From contig PLJC01000029.1 of NCBI GenBank assembly GCA_003139545.1, forward strand, positions 1 to 64,000: DNA of 64,000 bases, written 5' to 3'. Each line of letters begins with the position of its first letter. Positions within the stretch are counted from its first letter, which is position 1. The DNA comes from Actinomycetota bacterium (lineage in GTDB: Bacteria; Actinomycetota; Thermoleophilia; Gaiellales; Gaiellaceae). Made by a program: the position numbers and the translations under genes. Under the pieces are notes generated by a model. The model was not told where the DNA came from. It searched no databases and saw nothing but the letters and a program-made list of their open reading frames with translations. Shown here in pieces: positions 55,256 to 63,085 of this stretch.

Positions 55256-56386
55256 TCAGCCGGGCAGACGGATGGGCATGACGAGGTACGTGAAGTCGTC
55301 GCCCTCGCCCTGGATCACCGCCGGCCGGAGCGGGCTGATGAGCTTCACGCGCACGTCGTCACTGTCGAGCAGCTCGAGGCCGTCCCGGAGGAAGTCGGCG
55401 TTGAACCCGATCTCGAGCACGTCACCCGTGTAGGCGACCGGGAGCGACTCCGTCGATTCGCCCACCTCGTGCGTCCGAGCGATCACGGTCAGCTCGCCCT
55501 CCGCGAACCGCAGCTGCAGCGGCGTCGACCGCTGGATCATCACCGACGCGCGGCGGATGACGTCGAGGAGCTCCACCCGCGGCAGCGTGAGCTCGTGCTC
55601 GAACGCCTCCGGCAGCAGCTGCCGGTAGTTCGGGAACTGGCCGTCGATGCGTCGCGTCGTGAGCCAGACGCCGTCGGTGGAGAAGAGCACCTGGTTCTCC
55701 TGCACGCCGATCTCGACCTCGTCGCCGGAGGTGGCGATGCGCGCCAGCTCCTGCAGCGCGCGGCCCGGCACGATCGCCTCCAGGTCGGGAACGGTGCCGC
55801 TGAAGGAGGTCTCCTTGACCGCCAGGCGGTACGAGTCGGTTGCGGCCATGATGAGCTTGCCGCCGCCGAACTGCACGAGGATGCCGGTGAGCACCGGGCG
55901 CGACTCGTCACGCGACGCAGCCCTGGCAACCCGGCCGATCGTCTCCAGCAGCGACTCGCGCTCGACGCTGAACGTCGACACCGCGTCCAGCTCCGGCAGC
56001 CGCGGGAAGTCCTCGGGGTTGTACGTGTTCAGCGTGTAGCTCGCCGTCCCGGCGGTGACGTGCACGACCGACTCCGTCGGCCGGTGCTCGATCGTCACCT
56101 CGTCACCCGGCAACAGGCGCGAGATGTCGACGAGCGTCTTCCCCGGAAGGACGATGGCTCCGTCCCCTTCGATCTGCGCCGGGACGCTCGCGCGCAGCGA
56201 CAGCTCCATGTCGGTCGCGGCCAGGCGCAACTCACCGGCGCGAGCTTCCAACAGGACCCCGGACAAGATCTGCACAGACGTCCGGGTCGACAGTGCACGC
56301 GCAACGACGCCGAGCGCCTGCGCGAGCTCGTCCTTGGTGCACGTAATCCTCAGTCCCGCGCTCACCACGATGTCAGTCTCAATCAT
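55256..56386 (-). CDS. dnaN: DNA polymerase III beta sliding clamp
   Basis: Protein of 376 residues with three clamp domains: LRITCTKDELAQALGVVARALS, ILSGVLLEARAGELRLAATDMELSL, DESRPVLTGILVQFGGGKLIMAATDSYRLAV, GQFPNYRQLLPE and the C-terminal YLVMPIRLPG. ATG 56386 has AAGGAA 7 bases upstream. It keeps the replicase on DNA. Confidence 0.97.
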   Translation of the reverse strand: MIETDIVVSAGLRITCTKDELAQALGVVARALSTRTSVQILSGVLLEARAGELRLAATDMELSLRASVPAQIEGDGAIVLPGKTLVDISRLLPGDEVTIEHRPTESVVHVTAGTASYTLNTYNPEDFPRLPELDAVSTFSVERESLLETIGRVARAASRDESRPVLTGILVQFGGGKLIMAATDSYRLAVKETSFSGTVPDLEAIVPGRALQELARIATSGDEVEIGVQENQVLFSTDGVWLTTRRIDGQFPNYRQLLPEAFEHELTLPRVELLDVIRRASVMIQRSTPLQLRFAEGELTVIARTHEVGESTESLPVAYTGDVLEIGFNADFLRDGLELLDSDDVRVKLISPLRPAVIQGEGDDFTYLVMPIRLPG

Positions 56387-56400
56387 CTAGATATTCCTTG

Positions 56401-56425
56401 TAGGAGTAGTAGAGGGTGTGGATGA
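56401..56425 (+). other. oriC element: DnaA-trio-like repeats beside a DnaA box
   Basis: TAG-GAG-TAG-TAG (56401-56412), AGGG spacer, then TGTGGATGA (56417-56425), one mismatch from the DnaA box TGTGGATAA. An AT-rich stretch (56384-56400) is next to the trios. The layout matches the basal unwinding module known from Bacillus: box, GC-rich spacer, trios, unwinding region. Other weaker boxes (TTCCACAGG near 56501) lie in the same gap. Confidence 0.55.
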
Positions 56426-56515
56426 CGGGGACAGTGCCTCGATCCCGCATGGTTGAGAGCGGTCCGCCATGTGTGGAGCTTGGGGAGAAGTCTCGCGCTT
56501 CCACAGGGTGTTTCG

Positions 56516-57901
56516 CTACCGGACCTGTTTCACCCGTGCTGTCAACTCCTGCACGAGGTTGTACACAGACCTGTCCTCACGGATGAGACGCGCGATCTTG
56601 GAGGTCGCGTGGATGACGGTGGTGTGATCGCGACCCCCGAATTCCTTGCCGATCTTCGGCAGCGACGAGTCGGTCAGCTCGCGCGAGAGGTACATCGCGA
56701 CCTGCCGCGGATAGACGATGTTCTGAGAGCGCTTGTCGCCGCAGAGCTCCTCGAGCGACATGTTGAAGCGCTCCGCCACAAGATCCTGGATGCGCTTGAT
56801 CGAGACCTCCGCCGCCTCGCCTTGCGGGAACACGTCCTTCAGCACGTCCTGGGAGAGCTCCACCGACATCGCGCGGCCGGTGAGAGACGAGAACGCGACG
56901 ACGCGGGTGAGCGCGCCCTCGAGCTCGCGGATGTTCGTCGAGACGCGGCCGGCGATGAAGGTGAGCACCTCCGGCTCGGGGACGTGGATCCCGTCCGTCT
57001 TGACTTTCTTGCGCAGGATGGCGATACGCGTCTCGAGGTCGGGCGGCTGGATGTCGGTGATGAGGCCCCATTCGAACCGGCTCCGCAAGCGCTCTTCCAG
57101 GGTGGCGATGTCGCGCGGTGGGCGGTCGCTCGACATGACGATCTGCGAGCCCGCCTCGTACAGCGAGTTGAACGTGTGGAAGAACTCCTCCTGGATCCGC
57201 TCTTTGTGCTCGAAGAACTGCACGTCGTCGATGAGGAGCAGGTCGTACGTCCGGTAGCGCTGCTTGAAGCCCTCGATGCGCTTGTCGCGCAGCGAGTTGA
57301 TGAAGTCGTTCATGAAGGTCTCGCTCGTGACGTAGCGGACGCTCATGTCGCGCGAGTGCTCGCTCACGTACTGCGCGATCGCCTGCAGGAGGTGCGTCTT
57401 GCCGAGCCCCGTGCTGCCGTAGATGAAGAGCGGGTTGTACGCCTGCGCCGGCGCCTCGGCGACCGCGAGCGCAGCAGCGTGGGCGAACCGGTTCGACGAC
57501 CCGATGACGAAGGAGTCGAAGGTGTACTTGGCGTTGAAGCCGCCGCTCTCCGGGCGGTGCGGGACGAGTCGCTCGACGGGCGCGACCCTCGGCGCCGCCG
57601 GCGACGACTGCTCGGCCGGAGCGGCCGGAGCGGCAGAGATGTCCATCACCCTGAGCTCGATCGTGCGGGCGACGCCGGTGATGTCGCGGATGGCCGCGCC
57701 GATCAGCTCGAGGAAATGGCCCTCGATCCAGTCGCGGGTGAAATCGTTGGGGACGCCGAGGACGAACCGCCCGTCGTCGAGCTCCGCCCCGGCGGTGTGC
57801 GCGAACCAGGTTCCGTAGGTCGTATCGTTGAGGGCGCTCCTGAGCCGACCGGAAACATCGCTCCACAGGCTCTCCGCAGTCAGCTCGATTTGGTCCTCCA
57901 C
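56516..57901 (-). CDS. dnaA: Chromosomal replication initiator DnaA
   Basis: Protein of 461 residues. Domain I ([24 protein letters not shown]), a Pro/Ala linker, domain III AAA+ ([19 protein letters not shown], Walker [15 protein letters not shown], Walker [17 protein letters not shown]), and domain IV with the DnaA signature [11 protein letters not shown] that binds DnaA boxes. GTG 57901 was taken at MEDQIEL; the upstream GAGGGGAG is a somewhat distant Shine-Dalgarno. DnaA boxes lie on both sides of the gene. Confidence 0.97.
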   Translation of the reverse strand: MEDQIELTAESLWSDVSGRLRSALNDTTYGTWFAHTAGAELDDGRFVLGVPNDFTRDWIEGHFLELIGAAIRDITGVARTIELRVMDISAAPAAPAEQSSPAAPRVAPVERLVPHRPESGGFNAKYTFDSFVIGSSNRFAHAAALAVAEAPAQAYNPLFIYGSTGLGKTHLLQAIAQYVSEHSRDMSVRYVTSETFMNDFINSLRDKRIEGFKQRYRTYDLLLIDDVQFFEHKERIQEEFFHTFNSLYEAGSQIVMSSDRPPRDIATLEERLRSRFEWGLITDIQPPDLETRIAILRKKVKTDGIHVPEPEVLTFIAGRVSTNIRELEGALTRVVAFSSLTGRAMSVELSQDVLKDVFPQGEAAEVSIKRIQDLVAERFNMSLEELCGDKRSQNIVYPRQVAMYLSRELTDSSLPKIGKEFGGRDHTTVIHATSKIARLIREDRSVYNLVQELTARVKQVR

Positions 57902-58006
57902 CCCGACGCCAGCTCCCCTCTCGTGAACCGGAGGCGAGCCTAGCAGGGTGCAAAAACGCGGCCAAAACGCGCCCCTGTGCAGGCATTTTCGCGGCCCCCG
58001 AAATCC

Positions 58007-58105
58007 CTCCACACCTGTGGAAAGTCGTGGGGGAAACTCACCTGCTCCGCATCGCTGTGCGCTCCACGCCTGTGGATAAGTCGGTGGACGACCGGCGGCT
58101 ATACT
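58007..58105 (+). other. oriC element between dnaA and rpmH, with rpmH promoter
   Basis: A perfect DnaA box TGTGGATAA (58071-58079), a partial box TGTGGAAAG (58016-58024) and an inverted partial one (CTCCACACC, about 58007). The rpmH -10 is TATACT (58100-58105); the perfect box sits at its -35 position, so DnaA binding could repress rpmH. Together with the dnaN-dnaA gap this suggests a bipartite origin. Confidence 0.65.
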
Positions 58106-58163
58106 GGCCGTTCGCGCCGAGCGTCATGGCGCCCGAATCTGCGTCTTTCGATCTTTTTCTCAC

Positions 58164-58298
58164 GTGAAGCGGACCTATCAGCCAAACGTTCGACGCCGCA
58201 AGCGCAAGCACGGCTTCCGCACGCGGATGTCGACGCGTGCCGGCCGGCTGATCCTGAAGCGGCGCCGGCTCAAGGGCCGCGCGAAGCTCTCGGCGTAA
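58164..58298 (+). CDS. rpmH: 50S ribosomal protein L34
   Basis: Protein of 44 residues: [19 protein letters not shown] at the start and [12 protein letters not shown] at the end, the standard L34 sequence. GTG start. First gene of the plus-strand arm leaving the origin. Its start region reads TCTCACGTGAAG, which resembles the core of a parS site. Confidence 0.96.
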   Translation: MKRTYQPNVRRRKRKHGFRTRMSTRAGRLILKRRRLKGRAKLSA

Positions 58299-58309
58299 TC
58301 TTCGGCGTT

Positions 58310-58660
58310 GTGAAGCGCGCAAACCGTCTGTCCCGCTCGCGGGACTTCGACGCCGTTTACCGCCAGGGCCGGTCGGTCTCGTCGCGGTTCCTCGTCCTGT
58401 ACTGGTTCGGGCAGGAGGAGCCGGCCGAGCCGCGCTTCGGCATGTCCGTCCCGCGCTCGGTCGGGAACGCCGTGGCCCGCAACAAGCTCAAGCGGCAGCT
58501 GCGGGAGTTGTGGCGCGCGCGCCTCGAGCGTGTGCCGACCGGCCGCGACTACGTGCTGATCGTGCGGCCGGGTGTCGCCGAGGCCGTTGCGACCAACGGT
58601 TTCGAGTGGTTGGGCGAGCGGATCGACGAGGTGCTCTCGATGACGAAGGCGGCCGCCTGA
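58310..58660 (+). CDS. rnpA: Ribonuclease P protein component
   Basis: Protein of 116 residues with [22 protein letters not shown] and the RNA-binding motif [17 protein letters not shown]. It helps RNase P RNA to mature tRNA 5' ends. GTG start 11 bases after rpmH; its stop overlaps the yidD ATG by one base. Confidence 0.95.
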   Translation: MKRANRLSRSRDFDAVYRQGRSVSSRFLVLYWFGQEEPAEPRFGMSVPRSVGNAVARNKLKRQLRELWRARLERVPTGRDYVLIVRPGVAEAVATNGFEWLGERIDEVLSMTKAAA

Positions 58661-58869
58661 TGTACCGCGTCGGTGTGACCGCAGTCTGGGTGTACCGCGT
58701 GACCTTGGGCGCGCTCTTCCCGACGACGTGCAAGTACCACCCGTCGTGCTCCCAGTACGCGATCGACGCGGTGCGGCAGAAGGGGCTCCTGCGCGGCAGC
58801 GCGCTTGCGGGCTGGCGGCTCCTGCGCTGCAACCCGTGGAGTCGCGGAGGATTCGATCCGGTTCGATGA
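58660..58869 (+). CDS. yidD: Membrane protein insertion efficiency factor YidD
   Basis: Protein of 69 residues: [19 protein letters not shown] and [15 protein letters not shown] are the invariant family motifs. It assists YidC-dependent insertion. TGATG overlap with rnpA and ATGA with yidC. Confidence 0.95.
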   Translation: MYRVGVTAVWVYRVTLGALFPTTCKYHPSCSQYAIDAVRQKGLLRGSALAGWRLLRCNPWSRGGFDPVR

Positions 58870-59708
58870 TGCTCTTCAAGATCCCGATCATCGGTCAGCT
58901 CGAGACGGTGGCGCGCCACGTTCTCGACTGGTTTCACGGCACGCTGCACCTGCCGTGGGCGTGGGCGATCGTGGCCACCACCATCGTCGTCCGGATGCTG
59001 CTCGTCCCGCTGACGGTGAAGCAGATCCACTCGATGCAGAGCCTGCAGCGCCACGCGCCGCAGATGAAGGAGATTCAGAAGAAGTACAAGGGCGACAAGG
59101 CGAAGCAGAACGAAGAGTTGATGAAGTTCTACCGCGAGAACAACATCAACCCCGCGGCCTCGTGCCTGCCGATGTTGTTCCAGCTGCCGGTCTTCATCGC
59201 GCTCTACTACTCGCTCAAGACGTTCTCGCGCGAGCCGGCGGCGAAGCACCCGGGCAGCCTCTCCTTCCTCCATTTCATTCCGTCCATTGCGGCGCACACG
59301 ACGACGCACTGGGGCGGCTACGTGCTGCTCGTCGTGTACGTCGCGAGCCAGATGATGTCGACGCTGTACATGTCGGCGACTGCGGACAAGACGCAGCGGA
59401 TCCTCTTCATGTTCATGCCGCTCGTGTTCGTGTTCGTGATCGCGCGCTTCCCGGCCGGCCTCGTCCTGTACTGGGTGACGACGAACCTGTGGACGGTCGG
59501 GCAGGGGCTGATCACGCGGCGGTTGATGCCGAAGACGCCTCCGCCGGATCTCTTCAAGCGGACGTCGCGCACGCCGCCCAAGGATGACGGGAGCGACGGC
59601 AACGGCGCGAAGCCGGCGGCGCCGGAAACGCCGAAGGCCGAGACGCCTCGCCCCGCGGGCCCGCCGCGCAAGGTGCGGCGGAAGAAAGGCGCGGCTCGCA
59701 GGCGATGA
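58866..59708 (+). CDS. yidC: Membrane protein insertase YidC
   Basis: Protein of 280 residues of the short Gram-positive/actinobacterial type. Conserved Arg in the groove ([19 protein letters not shown]), the cytosolic hairpin [18 protein letters not shown], and five transmembrane helices; the Lys/Arg/Pro-rich tail ([23 protein letters not shown]) binds ribosomes. Confidence 0.95.
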   Translation: MMLFKIPIIGQLETVARHVLDWFHGTLHLPWAWAIVATTIVVRMLLVPLTVKQIHSMQSLQRHAPQMKEIQKKYKGDKAKQNEELMKFYRENNINPAASCLPMLFQLPVFIALYYSLKTFSREPAAKHPGSLSFLHFIPSIAAHTTTHWGGYVLLVVYVASQMMSTLYMSATADKTQRILFMFMPLVFVFVIARFPAGLVLYWVTTNLWTVGQGLITRRLMPKTPPPDLFKRTSRTPPKDDGSDGNGAKPAAPETPKAETPRPAGPPRKVRRKKGAARRR

Positions 59709-60379
59709 GCAACGTGACCGTCGAAGCCACGGGGGAGACGGTCGGCGAGGCGAAGTGGGCGGCACTCCGCGAGCTCGAGCTGCGCCATCCCGGGCTGGAC
59801 AAGACGGCAGTGCAGTTTGAGGTCGTCTCCGAGGGCGAGCGCGGCCTCCTCGGGGTCGGCTACGCGCCGGCGCGCGTCGTCGCGATGGTTCCTGCTGATG
59901 CAGTCGAGGCCACGGCGATCGACGAGAGCGAGGCTGCGGCTGATCTGCGCGCACTGCTCACGCGCATGACGCACGTTCTCGGTGTGGACGGCCGACTGGA
60001 CGTGCGCGAGGACGACGAGTCGCTTGTCGCGACGGTCACCGCCGCTGACGCCGGGCTCCTCATCGGCCGCCACGGCCAGACGATTGACGCCATCCAGTAC
60101 CTCATGAACGCGATCTCGCACCGCCGCGGCGACGATCCGCGCAAGGAAGTCGTCGTGGACGCCGCCGGGTATCGCGAGCGCCGTCGCGCAACGCTCGAGT
60201 CGCTCGCGCTGCGCACTGCGGAGCAGGTTCGCGCGAGCGGTGATCCCGTTGAGCTCGAACCCATGACGGCGGTTGAACGCAAGGTCGTGCACCTCGCGCT
60301 GAAGGAGCACGAGGGCGTCGAGACTCGCTCCGACGGCACGGAGCCAAACCGCTACGTCGTCGTCGTCCCCGCTGACTGA
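59705..60379 (+). CDS. jag: Jag/KhpB RNA-binding protein (KH and R3H domains)
   Basis: Protein of 224 residues: Jag_N domain (VEATGETVGEAKWAALREL, GLLGVGYAPARVV), KH domain (LLIGRHGQTIDAIQYLMNAI) and R3H domain (RKVVHLALKEHEGVETRSDG). It is a post-transcriptional regulator linked with cell division. ATGA overlap with yidC. Confidence 0.94.
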   Translation: MSNVTVEATGETVGEAKWAALRELELRHPGLDKTAVQFEVVSEGERGLLGVGYAPARVVAMVPADAVEATAIDESEAAADLRALLTRMTHVLGVDGRLDVREDDESLVATVTAADAGLLIGRHGQTIDAIQYLMNAISHRRGDDPRKEVVVDAAGYRERRRATLESLALRTAEQVRASGDPVELEPMTAVERKVVHLALKEHEGVETRSDGTEPNRYVVVVPAD

Positions 60380-60413
60380 CGACTGGCTCCGAGCGGTCCT
60401 CGCGACGCCGGGG

Positions 60414-60944
60414 TTGACCGGGCTGCGCGACGAGTCGGAAGCGCGGTCGATGCTCGTGGACGACGCGCTGCGGGCGACGGAGCTCCTGCGGCAGTTCGAC
60501 GGGCCTATCGTCGACGTCGGCTCCGGCGGCGGCTCGCCCGGAATCCCGCTCGCGCTTGCGCTGCCCGACCGCGACGTGACGCTGCTCGAGGCGTCGCGGC
60601 GCAAGTGCGACTTCCTCGAGCGGTGGGCGCCTCCGAATGCGCGCGTCGTCTGGGGGCGCGCGGAGGAGCAGGAGCCGGACACCTACGGCGTCGCGCTCGC
60701 GAAGGCGCTGGCTCCGCCACCCGTCGCGGCGGAGCTCTGTCTGTCGCTCGTCCGTCCGGGCGGCGCCGCGATCCTGTGGGTCGGCGCGTCAGCCGATCTG
60801 TCGGTGGTCGCGCGTGTCTCCTCCCTGCTCGGTGGCGACGTTCCGGAGGAACGCGACGGCCTCGTCGTCCTGCGCAAGCTCGCGCCGACGCCACCCGGGT
60901 TCCCCCGGCGGGCCGGCATGCCGAAGAAGCGCCCGCTGGCCTAG
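60414..60944 (+). CDS. rsmG: 16S rRNA (guanine-527-N7)-methyltransferase
   Basis: Protein of 176 residues with the RsmG motif IVDVGSGGGSPGIPLALALP and TLLEASRRKCDFLERWA. From TTG 60414 it lacks part of the N-terminal helix. The same frame continues upstream as LTDDWLRAVLATPG to a CTG at 60372, which overlaps the jag end by 8 bases and would fit the family better; no ATG, GTG or TTG precedes it. It modifies G527 of 16S rRNA. Confidence 0.92.
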   Translation: MTGLRDESEARSMLVDDALRATELLRQFDGPIVDVGSGGGSPGIPLALALPDRDVTLLEASRRKCDFLERWAPPNARVVWGRAEEQEPDTYGVALAKALAPPPVAAELCLSLVRPGGAAILWVGASADLSVVARVSSLLGGDVPEERDGLVVLRKLAPTPPGFPRRAGMPKKRPLA

Positions 60945-61435
60945 CGGACTTTCTGCAGGTGCGCGATCGCGGCGTGGAGCAGGATGATCGCCGTCGGCAG
61001 GCGAACCTTCGAGGAGGCGACGACACCTTGGACGAGCACGTTGCCGACTACCGCGGCCGCGTCCGTGACCTTCTTGCCGTTCAGCGGCCCGGTGAGGATG
61101 AGGCTCTCCTTGATCCCGGGAACGGTGTTGACGACCTGGACGCCGTTTCCGACCACGGGATTGTCGAGGTCGCCGATCGCGTCGGCATGGTTCGGGAAGA
61201 CGATCCAGGCGAAGGCGTCCTCGGCGTCCGGCCCCTTCAACGCGACATCGACGAGCCCGACCGCGTGGTACTTGCGGGCATTCGCGCTCAAGGCTTGCTT
61301 CTCGGGCTGTGCGTGCGAGAAGCCGCCCGGGAGCTCAGCGGCCCGAATCGGGGTCTTCAGAAGCTTCGCCAAGAGCGCCTGCGGGGTCGTCCCGGCAAGC
61401 GTCGCCGCGCTCAGCAGAAGGGCCAGCCTGAGCAT
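60941..61435 (-). CDS. Secreted hypothetical protein, 164 residues
   Basis: Starts MLRLALLLSAATLAGTTPQA, a likely signal peptide. The mature part has AWIVFPNHADAIGDLDNPVVG, NTVPGIKESLILTGPLNGKK and VGNVLVQGVVASSKVRLP. I do not recognise the family. It stands alone on the minus strand between rsmG (4-base overlap) and parA. ATG 61435 was chosen because it opens the signal peptide. Confidence 0.7.
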   Translation of the reverse strand: MLRLALLLSAATLAGTTPQALLAKLLKTPIRAAELPGGFSHAQPEKQALSANARKYHAVGLVDVALKGPDAEDAFAWIVFPNHADAIGDLDNPVVGNGVQVVNTVPGIKESLILTGPLNGKKVTDAAAVVGNVLVQGVVASSKVRLPTAIILLHAAIAHLQKVR

Positions 61436-61473
61436 GTCGGTCGCATCTTCCCCTGTCCGGCCTTGAAGCAACA

Positions 61474-62235
61474 ATGGGGTCCGTGGCCCGGATCTACGCG
61501 CTCGCGAACCAGAAGGGCGGCGTCGGCAAGACGACGACCGCCATCAACCTCGCCGCATGCCTCGCGGAGGCAGGCGAGCGAGCGCTCGTCGTCGACCTCG
61601 ACCCGCAGGCGAACGCCACCTCGGGGCTCGGCATGCGCGCGAACGGGAGCTCGAGCTACGACCTGCTCGACGGCGCACCGCTCGCCGACTTGGCGAAGCA
61701 CACCGCGTTTGCGAATCTCGACCTCGTCCCGTCGAAGCCCGACCTCGCCGGAGCCGTCGTCGAGCTAGCCGCGCGCGAAGACGGAGAGCGCTATCTCGCG
61801 CAGGCGCTCGCGGCCGGGACGTCGCAGTACGACTTCGTCTTCATCGACTGCCCGCCGGCGCTCGGCCCGCTGACCGTGAACGCGCTCGCCGCCGCCGACC
61901 GCGTGCTCGTTCCGGTGCAGGCCGAGTACTACGCGCTCGAGGGCCTGACGCAGTTGATGCAGTCGATCGAGCTCATCCGCCGCCGGCTCAACCCGCGCCT
62001 CGGCATCGGCGGCGTGCTGATGACGATGGTGGACGCACGCACGCGCCTCGCGCAGGACGTGGAGGCGGAGGTGCGGCGACACTTCGGCCCGCTCGTGTTC
62101 AGGACGTCGGTTCCCCGCTCGGTGCGCCTTGCGGAGGCGCCCAGCCATGGGCTGCCGGCGATCGCCTACGACCGTCGCTCCGCCGGAGCCGACGCCTACT
62201 GGAAGGTGGCGATGGAGCTTGTCGAGCGCAACTAA
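61474..62235 (+). CDS. parA: Chromosome-partitioning ATPase ParA (Soj)
   Basis: Protein of 253 residues: deviant Walker A IYALANQKGGVGKTTTAINLA, LVVDLDPQANATSGLG, FVFIDCPPALGPLTVNAL and QAEYYALEGLTQLM. GTG 61483 is an equally possible start, three residues shorter. It works with ParB to segregate the origin. The end overlaps parB by 17 bases. Confidence 0.96.
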   Translation: MGSVARIYALANQKGGVGKTTTAINLAACLAEAGERALVVDLDPQANATSGLGMRANGSSSYDLLDGAPLADLAKHTAFANLDLVPSKPDLAGAVVELAAREDGERYLAQALAAGTSQYDFVFIDCPPALGPLTVNALAAADRVLVPVQAEYYALEGLTQLMQSIELIRRRLNPRLGIGGVLMTMVDARTRLAQDVEAEVRRHFGPLVFRTSVPRSVRLAEAPSHGLPAIAYDRRSAGADAYWKVAMELVERN

Positions 62236-63076
62236 CAGACGCGGCCTCGGCCGCGGCCTCGAGGTTCTCGTCGGCGGGCTCGAGCCGGGCTCGCCCGAGC
62301 TGATCGAGCTGTCGGTCGACGCGATCCACCCGAACCCGCGTCAGCCGCGCAAGCGCTTCGATGGTGAGGCGGGATCGGGGCTCGCGGAGTCGATCCGGTC
62401 GCAGGGCGTCATCTCGCCGCTGCTCGTGCGGCCGCGCACCGCCGGCGGCTACGAGATCGTCGCCGGCGAACGCCGCTGGCGCGCGGCGCGTGAAGCCGGG
62501 CGTCAGACGGTTCCGGCGGTCGTGCGCGAGACCGACGACCGCGACACGCTCCTGCTCGGGCTCGTCGAGAACGTCGCGCGCGAGCAGCTCACCGCGGTGG
62601 AGGAGGCGCGCGCGTATGCGGTGCTCATCGACGAGTTCTCCCTCTCGCTCGGTGAGGTGGCAGAGCGCGTCGGCCGGTCGAAGCCGTCGGTCTCGAACCG
62701 GATCCGCCTGCTCGACCTTCCCGACGACGTGCTCGGCATGGTCGAGCGCGGCCAGCTCACTGAAGGTCACGCACGCGCGGTGCTCGCCGTTCCCGATCAC
62801 GAAGGACGCCGCCGGCTCGCGCGCGAGATCGTGCAGAAGGGGCTGTCGGTGCGCGTCGCCGAGCAGCGTGCGAAGTGGGCCGGCGCGAAGCAGAAGCCGC
62901 GCGTCCGCGCGACGCCCGTCGACCCGGCGCTCGCCGGCCGCGTGCGCGATGCGCTGCAGCGGCTGACAGGCTTCCACGCGAAAGTGTCGAGCGGCCGCGT
63001 CGAGCTTCTGTTCGCCGACGAGCACGAGCTGGAAGAGATCGCGGAAGCGCTGGAGCGTGCCTCCGGCCGCATGTAA
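62219..63076 (+). CDS. parB: Chromosome-partitioning protein ParB (Spo0J)
   Basis: Protein of 285 residues: NRRGLGRGLEVLV at the N-terminus (ParA-stimulating), IHPNPRQPRKRFD, the CTPase motif IVAGERRWRAAREAG, LVENVAREQLTAVEEARAY, HTH VAERVGRSKPSVSNRIRLLDLP and a C-terminal dimer part. TTG 62219 was chosen because GLGRGL normally begins within ten residues of the start. Confidence 0.95.
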   Translation: MSSATNRRGLGRGLEVLVGGLEPGSPELIELSVDAIHPNPRQPRKRFDGEAGSGLAESIRSQGVISPLLVRPRTAGGYEIVAGERRWRAAREAGRQTVPAVVRETDDRDTLLLGLVENVAREQLTAVEEARAYAVLIDEFSLSLGEVAERVGRSKPSVSNRIRLLDLPDDVLGMVERGQLTEGHARAVLAVPDHEGRRRLAREIVQKGLSVRVAEQRAKWAGAKQKPRVRATPVDPALAGRVRDALQRLTGFHAKVSSGRVELLFADEHELEEIAEALERASGRM

Positions 63077-63085
63077 CGTCGGAGC

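Noticed and set aside
58155-58170. parS-like palindrome TCACGTGAA near parA/parB
   Set aside because: Only the core matches the parS consensus (about 12 of 16 bases), and it coincides with the GTG start and second codon of rpmH, which explain the sequence.
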